Positions 50,119 through 58,395 of a DNA stretch of 62,493 bases are shown piece by piece (position 1 is the stretch's first letter; every line of letters starts with the position of its first letter). Below the pieces are notes generated by a model. It was not told where the DNA came from and did not search any database. It was given only the letters and a program-made list of their open reading frames with translations. The translations under genes and the position numbers were made by a program. This stretch comes from Lachnospiraceae bacterium (GTDB lineage Bacteria; Bacillota; Clostridia; Lachnospirales; Lachnospiraceae), in contig JAEEYF010000060.1 in NCBI GenBank assembly GCA_016291655.1, positions 1-62,493 on the forward strand, given 5' to 3'.

Positions 50119-50276
50119 GTACAGCGGTTTTAAAATAAATGGACTAATGCGCAGAATGCTTGCTCGAATGCTCGTGCGTGAAAACGCAGGTGTAGCGGGC
50201 TACTCCGAGGCTTTCATGTACGGGCAGTCGAGTAAACAGGCAAGCATTGGGTCCAGTTATTTAATAACCGATGTAC
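50119..50276 (+). mobile_element. 158-bp MITE, copy 2
   Basis: Same element as 1618-1775 in the opposite orientation, same length, differing by one base (the G in GGGCAGTCGAG). It is flanked by TA on both sides (50117-50118 and 50277-50278), which supports TA target duplication. It lies between the divergent CPBP operon and the chromate transporter genes, 30 bases before the latter, so it may carry or displace their promoter. Confidence 0.87.
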
Positions 50277-50306
50277 TATACCCATTAAAAATATGAGGAT
50301 ATGCAT

Positions 50307-50849
50307 ATGAACAAACAACTCGAACTGTTTCTGACCTTTGCCAAGATCGGAGGGTTTACCTTCGGCGGCGGATATGCCATGATACCGCTGATCCAACGGG
50401 AAGTTGCAGAGAACAAAAAATGGATAACAAACGAAGATCTTCTTGATGTGATCGCCATCGCAGAATCCACCCCGGGCCCCATTGCGATTAATGCGGCAAC
50501 CTTCATAGGAAATCGTGTGGCGGGCGTTACAGGAGCCATATGTGCGACGCTCGGTGTAGTGATGCCTTCTTTTATAGTAATAATTGCGATCTCCTATGTT
50601 TTCGAGGCCTTCAAGCATCTGAAAGCCGTGGAATACGCCTTTTGGGGCATACGTGTCGGCGTCACTGCTCTGATACTTAAAGCGCTTTGGACAATGTTTA
50701 AGCAATGCAAAAAGGATTGGCTAAGCCTTTGCCTTATGGTGCTTGCCTTTGCTGCCGTCGTGTTTTTTAAGATCAATGCGATCTTTGTGATCATCGCCTG
50801 CGCGGTAATAGGAATTGTTTCGTTTCAGATAAGGAGGGTTAAAAGATGA
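50307..50849 (+). CDS. Chromate transporter, first short subunit
   Basis: A 180-residue protein of the short-chain CHR family, which works as a pair of homologous halves: FGGGYAMIPLIQREV, ESTPGPIAINAATFIG and about six membrane segments. I start it at ATG 50307, 8 bases after GAGG; an ATG two codons earlier is too near. It overlaps the second half by 4 bases. Chromate or sulfate efflux is the family role; the physiological substrate is not shown. Confidence 0.9.
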   Translation: MNKQLELFLTFAKIGGFTFGGGYAMIPLIQREVAENKKWITNEDLLDVIAIAESTPGPIAINAATFIGNRVAGVTGAICATLGVVMPSFIVIIAISYVFEAFKHLKAVEYAFWGIRVGVTALILKALWTMFKQCKKDWLSLCLMVLAFAAVVFFKINAIFVIIACAVIGIVSFQIRRVKR

Positions 50850-51424
50850 TCTTTTTAGAATTGTTTTGGACCTTCTTTAAGATAGGGCTTTTTACATTCG
50901 GAGGCGGATATGCCATGCTGCCCCTGATAGAGAGCGAAGTGATCGGTCATGAATGGGCCACTACGGAAGAGATCGTTGACTTCATCGCCATTAGCGAAAG
51001 CACTCCGGGACCTTTCGCCATCAACATCTCCACCTTTATAGGCCGCACTGTGGCGGGCATTCCCGGCTCCCTTTGCTCGACCTTCGGAGTGGTGTTACCG
51101 TCTTTTATAGTTATACTGATCGTTTCGAAATTCTTTGCAAAATTCAGGGAAAGCAATGCGGTTAAAGGTGCCATGACAGGACTTCGCCCCACAGTAGTGG
51201 GTCTCATTGCTTCGGCTCTCCTAAGTGTGGGGCAAAATGTCTTTGTTCCGGCAAACGGGTTTGCCGAAAGCTTTGAATCTGTCAGAAATACTTTACCTTT
51301 CATTATCAGTGCAGCGCTTTTTGCAGCCTGCGTTGTGCTGGCTTTCAAGAAAAAGCACCCAATACTGATCATATGCCTGTCAGCGACTGTAGGTATCGTT
51401 ACCGGATATGCGCTGGGTCTGTGA
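50846..51424 (+). CDS. Chromate transporter, second short subunit
   Basis: A 192-residue homologue of the preceding gene (FGGGYAMLPLIESEV, ESTPGPFAINISTFIGRTVAG) with a similar set of membrane segments in the complementary topology. Start overlaps the first subunit (ATGA), so the two are coupled. It ends 9 bases from the convergent alcohol dehydrogenase remnant. Confidence 0.9.
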   Translation: MIFLELFWTFFKIGLFTFGGGYAMLPLIESEVIGHEWATTEEIVDFIAISESTPGPFAINISTFIGRTVAGIPGSLCSTFGVVLPSFIVILIVSKFFAKFRESNAVKGAMTGLRPTVVGLIASALLSVGQNVFVPANGFAESFESVRNTLPFIISAALFAACVVLAFKKKHPILIICLSATVGIVTGYALGL

Positions 51425-51433
51425 CGATAAGGC

Positions 51434-51871
51434 TTACTTTACCATCATCTTGTAGATCTTTGTGCAGTCTTCGGCAGTGAGCTTAACAAAGCCGTAAATA
51501 TTGCCGTCCCTGCCATCGCCGTTGCAAAGCACGTCCACAAGCTTCGGGATGTCTTCCTCTTTTGCACCGAGTTCGGCAAAAGTTGTGGGCATTCCGATGC
51601 TTCTCAAGAAGCGCTCGAACATGTCTATGCCTTCATAAACCGGACCGCTCCTGGGATTGGGCTTAACGCCGCCCAGCTCTCTGTAGTCGACCCCCGCATC
51701 CTCCAGCGATTTTTTTACTCTGTCCAAAAGTCCGCTTCTTACAACACTTCCTCCACCGTAATGGATAAGGACTTTGCTGCCGCCAAACTGCTTGACGTAG
51801 GTTCCTGCTTCATTCTCGGTGTCTTTTCCGAATGCAAAAAATGTAGGGGAATAAAATGTAAAGTTGTTCAT
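51434..51871 (-). pseudogene. Iron-type alcohol dehydrogenase with internal deletion
   Basis: The reading frame encodes 145 residues where the family has about 385-390. Residues 1-83 are the normal N-terminus (FTFYSPTFFAFGKDTE, VLIHYGGGSVVRSGLLD, GVKPNPRSGPVYEGID). Residues 84-145 are the normal C-terminus (FERFLRSIGMPTTFAELG, EEDIPKLVDVLCNGDG). The central part, with the GGGS dinucleotide loop and all metal ligands, is gone, yet the junction (near 51620) keeps the frame. It cannot be an active dehydrogenase of the BdhA/YqdH type. Recent in-frame deletion or an assembly artefact are the two explanations. Confidence 0.82.
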
Positions 51872-51920
51872 GGCATCTCCTTTTCTTAAAATGCATATAG
51901 TTAACGTGTTCTATTTCCAG

Positions 51921-51997
51921 CCGAAATGATACCTTGGGGACGGGGTTATGGTGTCAATTTTTGACACCATAACCCCGTCCCCAAGGTATCATTTCGG
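51921..51997. repeat. REP-like perfect palindrome R5
   Basis: A 37-bp perfect inverted repeat (51921-51957 and 51961-51997) with a 3-base TTT loop. It contains the GGGGACGGGGTTATGG core and extends through GATACCTT and CCGAAAT arms. It lies in the 280-base gap between the dehydrogenase remnant and the MATE gene; the rest of the gap is AT-rich with a weak candidate promoter (TTGTAA, 16 bases, TAAAAT) for the MATE gene. Confidence 0.92.
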
Positions 51998-52151
51998 GTA
52001 GGGTTTGTCAACGAAGCAAGTTGGTCAGTTTTGACGGATTATTGTTATTTTTATCCCATAAATTTTGGAATAAAATAAAAGTCTTGTAAAAATCTTAATT
52101 AGCGTTAAAATACTATGGCACTTACTAAAACATTTTTAGGCAGGTTTTTTT

Positions 52152-53492
52152 ATGAATGATATGACGGAAGGAAAGATTTCCAAGAATATAGTCTTGTTTG
52201 CGCTTCCCGTATTTTTGGGGCAGCTGCTTCAACAGCTTTATAATATAGTGGACTCCATCGTTGTGGGGCGCGTGGTCGGCAGTGAGGCTCTGGCAGCTGT
52301 CAGCTCGTCGGGCAGCCTTATTTTTCTGATGGTGGGCTTTGTGCAGGGACTCTTTATAGGCGCCGGTGTCATAATCGGCAAGCGTTTTGGTGCCAAAGAC
52401 TACGAAAAGGTCCGTATAGCGGTTCATACTGCTGTAGCCTTTGCTTTTATTGCCGGGATCATCCTTTCGATCATAGGCATATTCACCACGCCTACACTTC
52501 TTCGCCTTATGAAGACTCCCGATGAAGTCATGCCCAGCTCCGTGGCTTACTTCAGGGTCTACTTTTTCGGCGGTCTTTTCATTGTAATGTATAATGCCTG
52601 CTGCGGCGTTTTCCAGGCTATGGGAGATTCCAGACACCCCCTCTACTATCTGATGGCAAGTGCCGGAACAAACATAATTCTTGACCTCATCTTTGTGGCA
52701 GGTTTTAAACTCGGGGTACAGGGTGCCGCGACTGCCACAGTAATTTCTCAATTTTTGGCGGCAAGTCTGGCCTTTTTCAAGCTCACCCGTGTAAACGGAG
52801 CTCACAGGCTTAGCATCAAGGACATAAAAATAGCTCCCGACACTCTTAAACAGGAGCTTTCCTTAGGTTTACCCACCGGTGTTCAGAATTCGGTCATAGC
52901 CATTGCCAACGTAATAGTCCAATCCAATATAAATGCTTTCGGAGACATAGCAATGGCCGGCTGCGGAAGCTACTTTAAACTTGAGGGCTTTGCTTTCCTG
53001 CCCATCACAGCCTTCAGCGCCGCTCTCACCAACTTCATCAGCCAGAATCTCGGCGCAAAAAAATTCGATCGTGTAAAGATCGGAGCACGGTTCGGTATAT
53101 TCATGGGCGTGGGGATTGCAGAAGTCATAGGTGTACTTTTCTACATCTTTTCTCCCGTTCTTCTCACCATGTTTTCGGATGAACCCGATGTACTTGCTTA
53201 CGGCATTTCTCAAGCCCGCACGGAAACACTGTTTTACTTTCTCCTTGCCCTTTCTCATTGTATGGCCGGCATATTGCGTGGAGCGGGAAAAACCAAAGTG
53301 CCCATGTTTGTAATGCTTGCCTGCTGGTGCCTGATAAGGATCACCTACATTACCGTCGCGGTACGGCTTTTCCCCGTGATCACAACGGTATTCAAGGCAT
53401 ATCCTCTGACCTGGAGTCTGAGTTCTATCCTCTTCGTGATCTACTATTTCAAAGCGGATTGGATACACTCCTTTGAAGGAAAAACAGCCTGA
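52152..53492 (+). CDS. MATE-family efflux transporter
   Basis: A 446-residue protein with twelve predicted membrane segments in two halves. Segments such as LPVFLGQLLQQLYNIVDSIV, GRVVGSEALAAVSS and AFSAALTNFISQNLGAKKFD are typical of the DinF/NorM-like branch that exports drugs or metabolites in exchange for Na+ or H+. AGGCAGG precedes the ATG. It stands alone with no local regulator. Substrate unknown. Confidence 0.92.
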   Translation: MNDMTEGKISKNIVLFALPVFLGQLLQQLYNIVDSIVVGRVVGSEALAAVSSSGSLIFLMVGFVQGLFIGAGVIIGKRFGAKDYEKVRIAVHTAVAFAFIAGIILSIIGIFTTPTLLRLMKTPDEVMPSSVAYFRVYFFGGLFIVMYNACCGVFQAMGDSRHPLYYLMASAGTNIILDLIFVAGFKLGVQGAATATVISQFLAASLAFFKLTRVNGAHRLSIKDIKIAPDTLKQELSLGLPTGVQNSVIAIANVIVQSNINAFGDIAMAGCGSYFKLEGFAFLPITAFSAALTNFISQNLGAKKFDRVKIGARFGIFMGVGIAEVIGVLFYIFSPVLLTMFSDEPDVLAYGISQARTETLFYFLLALSHCMAGILRGAGKTKVPMFVMLACWCLIRITYITVAVRLFPVITTVFKAYPLTWSLSSILFVIYYFKADWIHSFEGKTA

Positions 53493-53522
53493 TAAATCCG
53501 TCTCCCCTCCTAAATAAAATTA

Positions 53523-53571
53523 TTGACAAACGATAATTTTCGTGTATACTAATTATCGTAAAACAATAATT
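53523..53571 (+). promoter_or_regulatory. Promoter and operator of the DUF2975-like/XRE cassette
   Basis: TTGACA (53523-53528), 16-base spacer, TATACT (53545-53550). A perfect 9-bp inverted repeat, ACGATAATT (53530-53538) and AATTATCGT (53551-53559), surrounds the -10, and a third near-copy, ACAATAATT, lies at 53563-53571. The XRE protein encoded 1 kb downstream is the natural candidate repressor (inferred). Confidence 0.75.
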
Positions 53572-53590
53572 TCTCGTAAGGGGGTAATTT

Positions 53591-54538
53591 ATGAAACACA
53601 CAAAATACATCACAGTTCTTATCTTGACCGCAATACTGTCGGTGGTCCTCGGAATTTTTTCCGAAAAACTTCCGGACATCTTTCCGGCAGTCATTGCTTT
53701 TCCGTTCGGATACATTGCCAAGGGTCTCGGCGCTCTTTCAGGCCTGGGCAATGTCGGAAACGGTCTTGCGATCGCTCTCTGGTTTTCCATATCGGCAATA
53801 CCGGCATTGATCGCTCTAAAATATCCCAATCTTAAAGATCGGAAAACTTTACCCGAAAGGATAACGCTGTTTGTTCTGACGGCGGCAATGCTTTTTACCT
53901 TTTATGTGTATAACAATATTTCCTTATTCTCTAATGCAGATGCGCTTGATGGTTTCATGCACTCCTTCAAGGATTTCGTCGCTTTCTTTCCTCTTTGGTC
54001 ATTGGTACTCTTATACTTCACCTTCCTTCTTGTGCGCCTGTTTCGTTCGAATAACAAGACACTGCTTTGGAATTGTTTAAAGTATATGATCTATATCCTT
54101 GGCGTTATCTTTGTCATCGGGGCAGGTTTAAATCTCACAGAAATGATCAAGGTCTTTATGGCGGAAGAGGTCATTGCGGATACGGTAGTTTCCTCTCTTC
54201 TTCTGACACTTCCCGAAATCGCAGCATATGTTTTTAATACGTTGATCGCTTTAAGCGCTATCGATCTCATCAATATCATAAATACAGAAACTCAGGAAGG
54301 TCTGTCCAAATGTTCCGCAAAGCTGTGTAAGTTTTCCGGACGCGCCCTGATCCTGATTGCGATCATGACAGCACTTTCCAATCTCCTGCAACTTATCCTT
54401 ATGCGATTTTTATCAAACATATCAATGACGATCAATCTACCCATCGAAAACATAGCTTTTGTTCTGGCAGTCTTTGTATTCTCCGGGATACTTGTGGAAA
54501 ACAAACAGCTTAGGGACGATAATAATATGTTTATTTAA
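53591..54538 (+). CDS. DUF2975-like membrane protein
   Basis: A 315-residue protein with about eight membrane segments, ending ILVENKQLRDDNNMFI. The ending and the small XRE gene directly after it are typical of DUF2975 cassettes, in which a membrane protein is paired with a Cro-like regulator. The first half is longer than in most DUF2975 proteins. Function unknown. GGGGG precedes the ATG. Confidence 0.65.
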   Translation: MKHTKYITVLILTAILSVVLGIFSEKLPDIFPAVIAFPFGYIAKGLGALSGLGNVGNGLAIALWFSISAIPALIALKYPNLKDRKTLPERITLFVLTAAMLFTFYVYNNISLFSNADALDGFMHSFKDFVAFFPLWSLVLLYFTFLLVRLFRSNNKTLLWNCLKYMIYILGVIFVIGAGLNLTEMIKVFMAEEVIADTVVSSLLLTLPEIAAYVFNTLIALSAIDLINIINTETQEGLSKCSAKLCKFSGRALILIAIMTALSNLLQLILMRFLSNISMTINLPIENIAFVLAVFVFSGILVENKQLRDDNNMFI

Positions 54539-54549
54539 CGAGGTGGTCT

Positions 54550-54777
54550 ATGGCAATTTTAGTTCACTTGGAAGAAATATTAAAAGAACGGAACATGACC
54601 TCGAAAGAGTTGTGCGGATTGATCGGTATTACCGAAGCCAATCTGTCCATACTCAGAAGCGGAAAGGCTAAGGGGATACGTTTCGGCACGATCAACAAGA
54701 TCTGTTATTACCTGCAGTGTGATGTGGGTGATATTTTAAAATTTGATGGAAATCTGGAGGATGACGATGAAAACTAA
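54550..54777 (+). CDS. XRE/Cro-like regulator (75 residues)
   Basis: A small helix-turn-helix protein (LKERNMTSKELCGLIGIT, NLSILRSGKAKGIRFGTINK, YYLQCDVGDILKF) of the YozG type that partners DUF2975 proteins. GAGGTGG precedes the ATG. It overlaps the next gene by 11 bases. Likely autoregulator of the cassette. Confidence 0.87.
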   Translation: MAILVHLEEILKERNMTSKELCGLIGITEANLSILRSGKAKGIRFGTINKICYYLQCDVGDILKFDGNLEDDDEN

Positions 54778-55684
54778 AGGTATTATCATAACCATATGCA
54801 GCATATTAATTATTTCTTTTATTCTCGGAGCAACCGGAACAATAACCCTCCGTTCGGCCAAGGCCGCGGAGAACCGTGATGAATACACGCTTATCGGCGT
54901 ATTTGTAACAGAAGATGATTTGTTTGATTTAATGCCCATAAAAATAAATCTGTTCAGAACCGACAACTCCCTTAATATATCCTTGCCTTCCGATCCGATC
55001 TATGCCACCGTTTCCAACGATCCCGGCAGCTACAAAATGATACACTTTGAGGGAATAGAGGGTGCTGCCTGCCTGTATTCGCTGAACAAAGCCGGAACTG
55101 CCCCCTCTTATTTTCAATGTGATCCCGGTTTCCTGATAAACTCAACATCGATAGATTCCGACAACTTTGTTAAACTTGATGCTACTCTTTATCTTCCCCT
55201 CATTGGCAGTATGGAGCATAATTTCATGCTCTATCGCGTCTACCTTGACAAAGAGGGCAACGCTTTCATTTGCCCATTGGAATCGGAAAGCTTGCTGCAT
55301 GTTGATAAAGAAGTGAACGGTGTTTCTCAAGCCATTACATACACTCAGACTCACTCCAGAACCATTAACGGCAAGACAAAACAGAACGAAACGGTTATCA
55401 AAGTTACAGTGTTGTTTGAACGTGAGGCAGATACCGTAACGATCCTCGAATACAACGCCAAAAACGAATTGATCGCTTCGAAAGCATATGCCCCGGCGGA
55501 TGTTCCCGAGTGTTGCAAGCTTCTTCAGGATACGGAATACGTCATTGTTGAAACCCGTCGCGGCGAGGAACTCAAACGTGAATTCATAGAATATAAGGAT
55601 GTTTCCTCGATAAAATCATTTTATGTGTTCAAAAACACCGAAATAGGCTTAATAGACGCATCTTATCACTATTTTGAAAAATAG
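54767..55684 (+). CDS. Uncharacterised secreted protein
   Basis: A 305-residue protein I do not recognise. An N-terminal signal peptide (KGIIITICSILIISFILGA) ends in a plausible Ala-x-Ala cleavage site (SAKA|AEN, about residue 34). The mature part is beta-rich with few cysteines and has no lipobox or sorting signal. ATG 54767 stands 6 bases after GGAGG, inside the XRE gene, so it belongs to the same operon. Confidence 0.6.
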   Translation: MKTKGIIITICSILIISFILGATGTITLRSAKAAENRDEYTLIGVFVTEDDLFDLMPIKINLFRTDNSLNISLPSDPIYATVSNDPGSYKMIHFEGIEGAACLYSLNKAGTAPSYFQCDPGFLINSTSIDSDNFVKLDATLYLPLIGSMEHNFMLYRVYLDKEGNAFICPLESESLLHVDKEVNGVSQAITYTQTHSRTINGKTKQNETVIKVTVLFEREADTVTILEYNAKNELIASKAYAPADVPECCKLLQDTEYVIVETRRGEELKREFIEYKDVSSIKSFYVFKNTEIGLIDASYHYFEK

Positions 55685-55705
55685 TTCATGGGCAAAATTC
55701 TCGCT

Positions 55706-55762
55706 TTATGAGAGCGATTCTTAACTCTTTGGGTTGAATTCTCGCTCTCATAATAGTAGAAT
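55706..55762 (+). promoter_or_regulatory. Promoter and operator before the XRE-membrane protein
   Basis: TTGAAT (55734-55739), 17-base spacer, TAGAAT (55757-55762). A perfect 12-bp inverted repeat, TTATGAGAGCGA (55706-55717) and TCGCTCTCATAA (55742-55753), has its right arm inside the spacer. Probable autoregulatory site for the XRE protein that follows. Confidence 0.65.
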
Positions 55763-55793
55763 TTGGGCAAATAAAAAAACAGGAGGGGTACTC

Positions 55794-57128
55794 ATGAACA
55801 AGAAAACAATCGGTGAGTTTATAGCTGCTTTAAGAAAAGTAAACGGTATGACTCAAAAACAACTGGCGGATCTCTTAAACGTTTCGGATAAAACGGTCAG
55901 CCGTTGGGAAAGAGATGACGGTGTACCGGATCTGTCACTCATCCCGGTAATAGCGGAAATTTTCAATGTAACCTGCGATGAATTATTAAAGGGCGAGCGC
56001 AATTCAGTCTCATCGGATGATGCGGCTGTCGAGCCCGACAAGCCGGATGTAAAAAGCGAAAAACAGAGACAGCGCATGCTAAAGAACACTCTTTATGCTT
56101 ACAAAAACCGTTCATACATAGCGATCGGCATTTCATTTGCAGGATTTATTGCCGCTCTGATCTGTAATTTTGCATTCCTAAGAGGAAATCTGGGTGTTCT
56201 TCTCGGCTTGATCTTTTTTGTCGGAAGCATAGTATGTCAGGCTATTTTTTTAAACAAAGCCCTATTCAGCGTTGAGGACTCGGATCTGGATAAAGAAGTC
56301 CTTTGTGCCTTCAAATACAATGTGATCCTGCTTGCCGAAAAAAGCATCGGGCTCACGCTTTTTCTTCTCGGGTTTTGTTTGCCTATGCTTCTTGCACCCA
56401 CCTTTACAGGATTACAGTTTAAATCTTTTATAAAATTCGGATCACCGGTCGCTCTGGTTCTGACAGGCATATACGTCCTTGTTACCGTTTTTATAAACAA
56501 ATATCTTTTCAAAAAATGGGATATACAGGAAGAAACCCTGTCTGCCATAAAACAATTTAATAAAAAGGTAAAGAAAAACCTGTCGGCAAACAAGAAGAAG
56601 TACAAATGCCTGTTAAAATGCGGGATAGTATTGTTCGTTCTTCTACTCCTTACATCTGGAATTCACATATCAAGAAACAATTTAGTATGGTCCACCTACG
56701 CTCTACTACATGATAATAACTACGGCTTAAAGTTTTACGATTTTGATGACTTCAAACAATACTTGGCGGCACGTAATGAAACGGACTATGAATATCAAAA
56801 AGAAATGAACCTCCCTTACAAAGAAGAGCCTATCACTGATATCTTGAAACCGGACCTCGAACGCCGTGTATACTTCCCTGACGGCACCTATGTAAATTAT
56901 ATAAACCGTAATTACGAAGTTTATAAAGTATTTTCAGATACTGATGAAGATTCATCCGAATACTACATAAGAGTTATAAGAATCAAAGATTATAAGAAGG
57001 CGCACATTAAGAGCATACTCTTCAATTGTCTGTATAGTCTGCTCTATGTTATTGAAATAGGCGGAGTGATCATATACTATATGAAAAAACGTGTCACTTT
57101 CTCGAACAAACAAGAGTTACCTTCATGA
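55794..57128 (+). CDS. XRE regulator fused to a membrane domain
   Basis: A 444-residue protein. The N-terminal helix-turn-helix (about 1-65: AALRKVNGMTQKQLADLLNV, SDKTVSRWERDDGVPDLSLI) is followed by a charged linker, four membrane segments (about 110-245), a fifth near 285-305, a soluble domain of about 100 residues and a last segment near 415-435. Membrane-tethered XRE proteins of this kind are common in Clostridia and are thought to couple an envelope signal to transcription. AGGAGGGG precedes the ATG. Its 3' end overlaps the convergent kinase gene by 35 bases. Confidence 0.8.
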   Translation: MNKKTIGEFIAALRKVNGMTQKQLADLLNVSDKTVSRWERDDGVPDLSLIPVIAEIFNVTCDELLKGERNSVSSDDAAVEPDKPDVKSEKQRQRMLKNTLYAYKNRSYIAIGISFAGFIAALICNFAFLRGNLGVLLGLIFFVGSIVCQAIFLNKALFSVEDSDLDKEVLCAFKYNVILLAEKSIGLTLFLLGFCLPMLLAPTFTGLQFKSFIKFGSPVALVLTGIYVLVTVFINKYLFKKWDIQEETLSAIKQFNKKVKKNLSANKKKYKCLLKCGIVLFVLLLLTSGIHISRNNLVWSTYALLHDNNYGLKFYDFDDFKQYLAARNETDYEYQKEMNLPYKEEPITDILKPDLERRVYFPDGTYVNYINRNYEVYKVFSDTDEDSSEYYIRVIRIKDYKKAHIKSILFNCLYSLLYVIEIGGVIIYYMKKRVTFSNKQELPS

Positions 57129-58395
57129 GTCCGTCATAACAGTCTGCATAGATGTCTCCATGCATCAGCAACATAAGCTTTTTGCAAATGTAAAGTCCCA
57201 AACCGCTGCCGGAGTTGCTGCCTACATTGGAACCTCTGTAAAAACTGTCAAAGATGTGATTCAGCTCACTCTGTGAAAGAGTACAACCGGTGTTGGTTAT
57301 CGTAATGAGTTTACAATCTTCTTCATCGGAGAATTCAACGCAGATCCTGCGTCCGTCTCCGTATTTAACGGCATTTTCGAAAATGTTCTGCATGACCTCT
57401 ATGAACCTTTCTTTATCGCCGTTGATCAAAATGTCATCATACTCCGAAAGTTCAAAAGCTGTTCCTACAGCTTTGAGCTTTTCGGAGTAATATTTTTTTA
57501 TGTATTCCATCGCTTCGGAAAGATAAAACTCCCCCTCTGTTACATTGAATTCCAAAAAATCATCATTGGACGCCGAGATGATCTTTGACACATAGCCCTC
57601 TATTTCATTTGCACTATCATCTATCTTTCCGGCAATTTCCGAAATTTTAGCTTCATCCTTGTACAGATTCTTCCTGACGGACGCAGCATAAAGCTTAATT
57701 GCGGAAAGAGGGGTTTTTATATCATGAGAAAGGGACAGGAGGAACACATTTTTCTCCTTTTGAAGTTCCAGATTATTCTTCTTTTCCCCTTCAAGCTTTT
57801 CCCTGAGCATGTCCAGTCCCCACAGAAACTTTCCAAAAAACTTGCTCCGTTTTTCGGGAAGCGAAGGAATCATATGCCCTTTGGCCAGCTCTTCCGGATA
57901 GTCCGCCAGCAAGCGAAATGTCCGGATAACCGCAAAATATACGAACAGCATGAGCCCCGCCACAGTCAGAAGAACAACGCCCAGAATAACACTAATACAG
58001 ATCAGGTTTTTCGTTTTCTCATCGGAAAAGTCAACAATGTAGGATATCCGGTACAGCTTGCCGTCGATGTTTCTGAAAACGTAATGAATGCCTGTCTCCG
58101 AAACCTCACCTCCAAACGCAGGATCTGAGAGGATCTCCGCGGGATCGATACTTTTTACATTTCGTATGGTCTTGTACCTTGAAAGATCGGGCATATACCC
58201 CGCATCGTTTTTGTTGGCTTCTATGTCGTTTGCCAGTCGATTGATCTCAATCCTATAAAGGTAGCTATTCTCACCTTTGTTTCCGAACATGACAAATTCT
58301 GCCGCCGTTATGATCAGCAGCAGAATTATAAATATGCCTATGCACAGTCTTATATATGAGTTTTGGATCCTCTCATCCCTGTTATGCTCACTCAT
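57094..58395 (-). CDS. Sensor histidine kinase of the ABC-transporter cluster
   Basis: A 433-residue kinase: membrane segment about 15-36, an extracytoplasmic domain of about 95 residues, a second segment (about 131-155), HisKA with His224 (LSLSHDIKTPLSAIKL) and HATPase (QNIFENAVKYGDG, GSGLGLYICKKLMLLMHGD). The sizeable outer domain argues against the intramembrane-sensing BceS class. It overlaps the response regulator by 8 bases. Confidence 0.88.
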   Translation of the reverse strand: MSEHNRDERIQNSYIRLCIGIFIILLLIITAAEFVMFGNKGENSYLYRIEINRLANDIEANKNDAGYMPDLSRYKTIRNVKSIDPAEILSDPAFGGEVSETGIHYVFRNIDGKLYRISYIVDFSDEKTKNLICISVILGVVLLTVAGLMLFVYFAVIRTFRLLADYPEELAKGHMIPSLPEKRSKFFGKFLWGLDMLREKLEGEKKNNLELQKEKNVFLLSLSHDIKTPLSAIKLYAASVRKNLYKDEAKISEIAGKIDDSANEIEGYVSKIISASNDDFLEFNVTEGEFYLSEAMEYIKKYYSEKLKAVGTAFELSEYDDILINGDKERFIEVMQNIFENAVKYGDGRRICVEFSDEEDCKLITITNTGCTLSQSELNHIFDSFYRGSNVGSNSGSGLGLYICKKLMLLMHGDIYADCYDGLMKVTLVCSRK

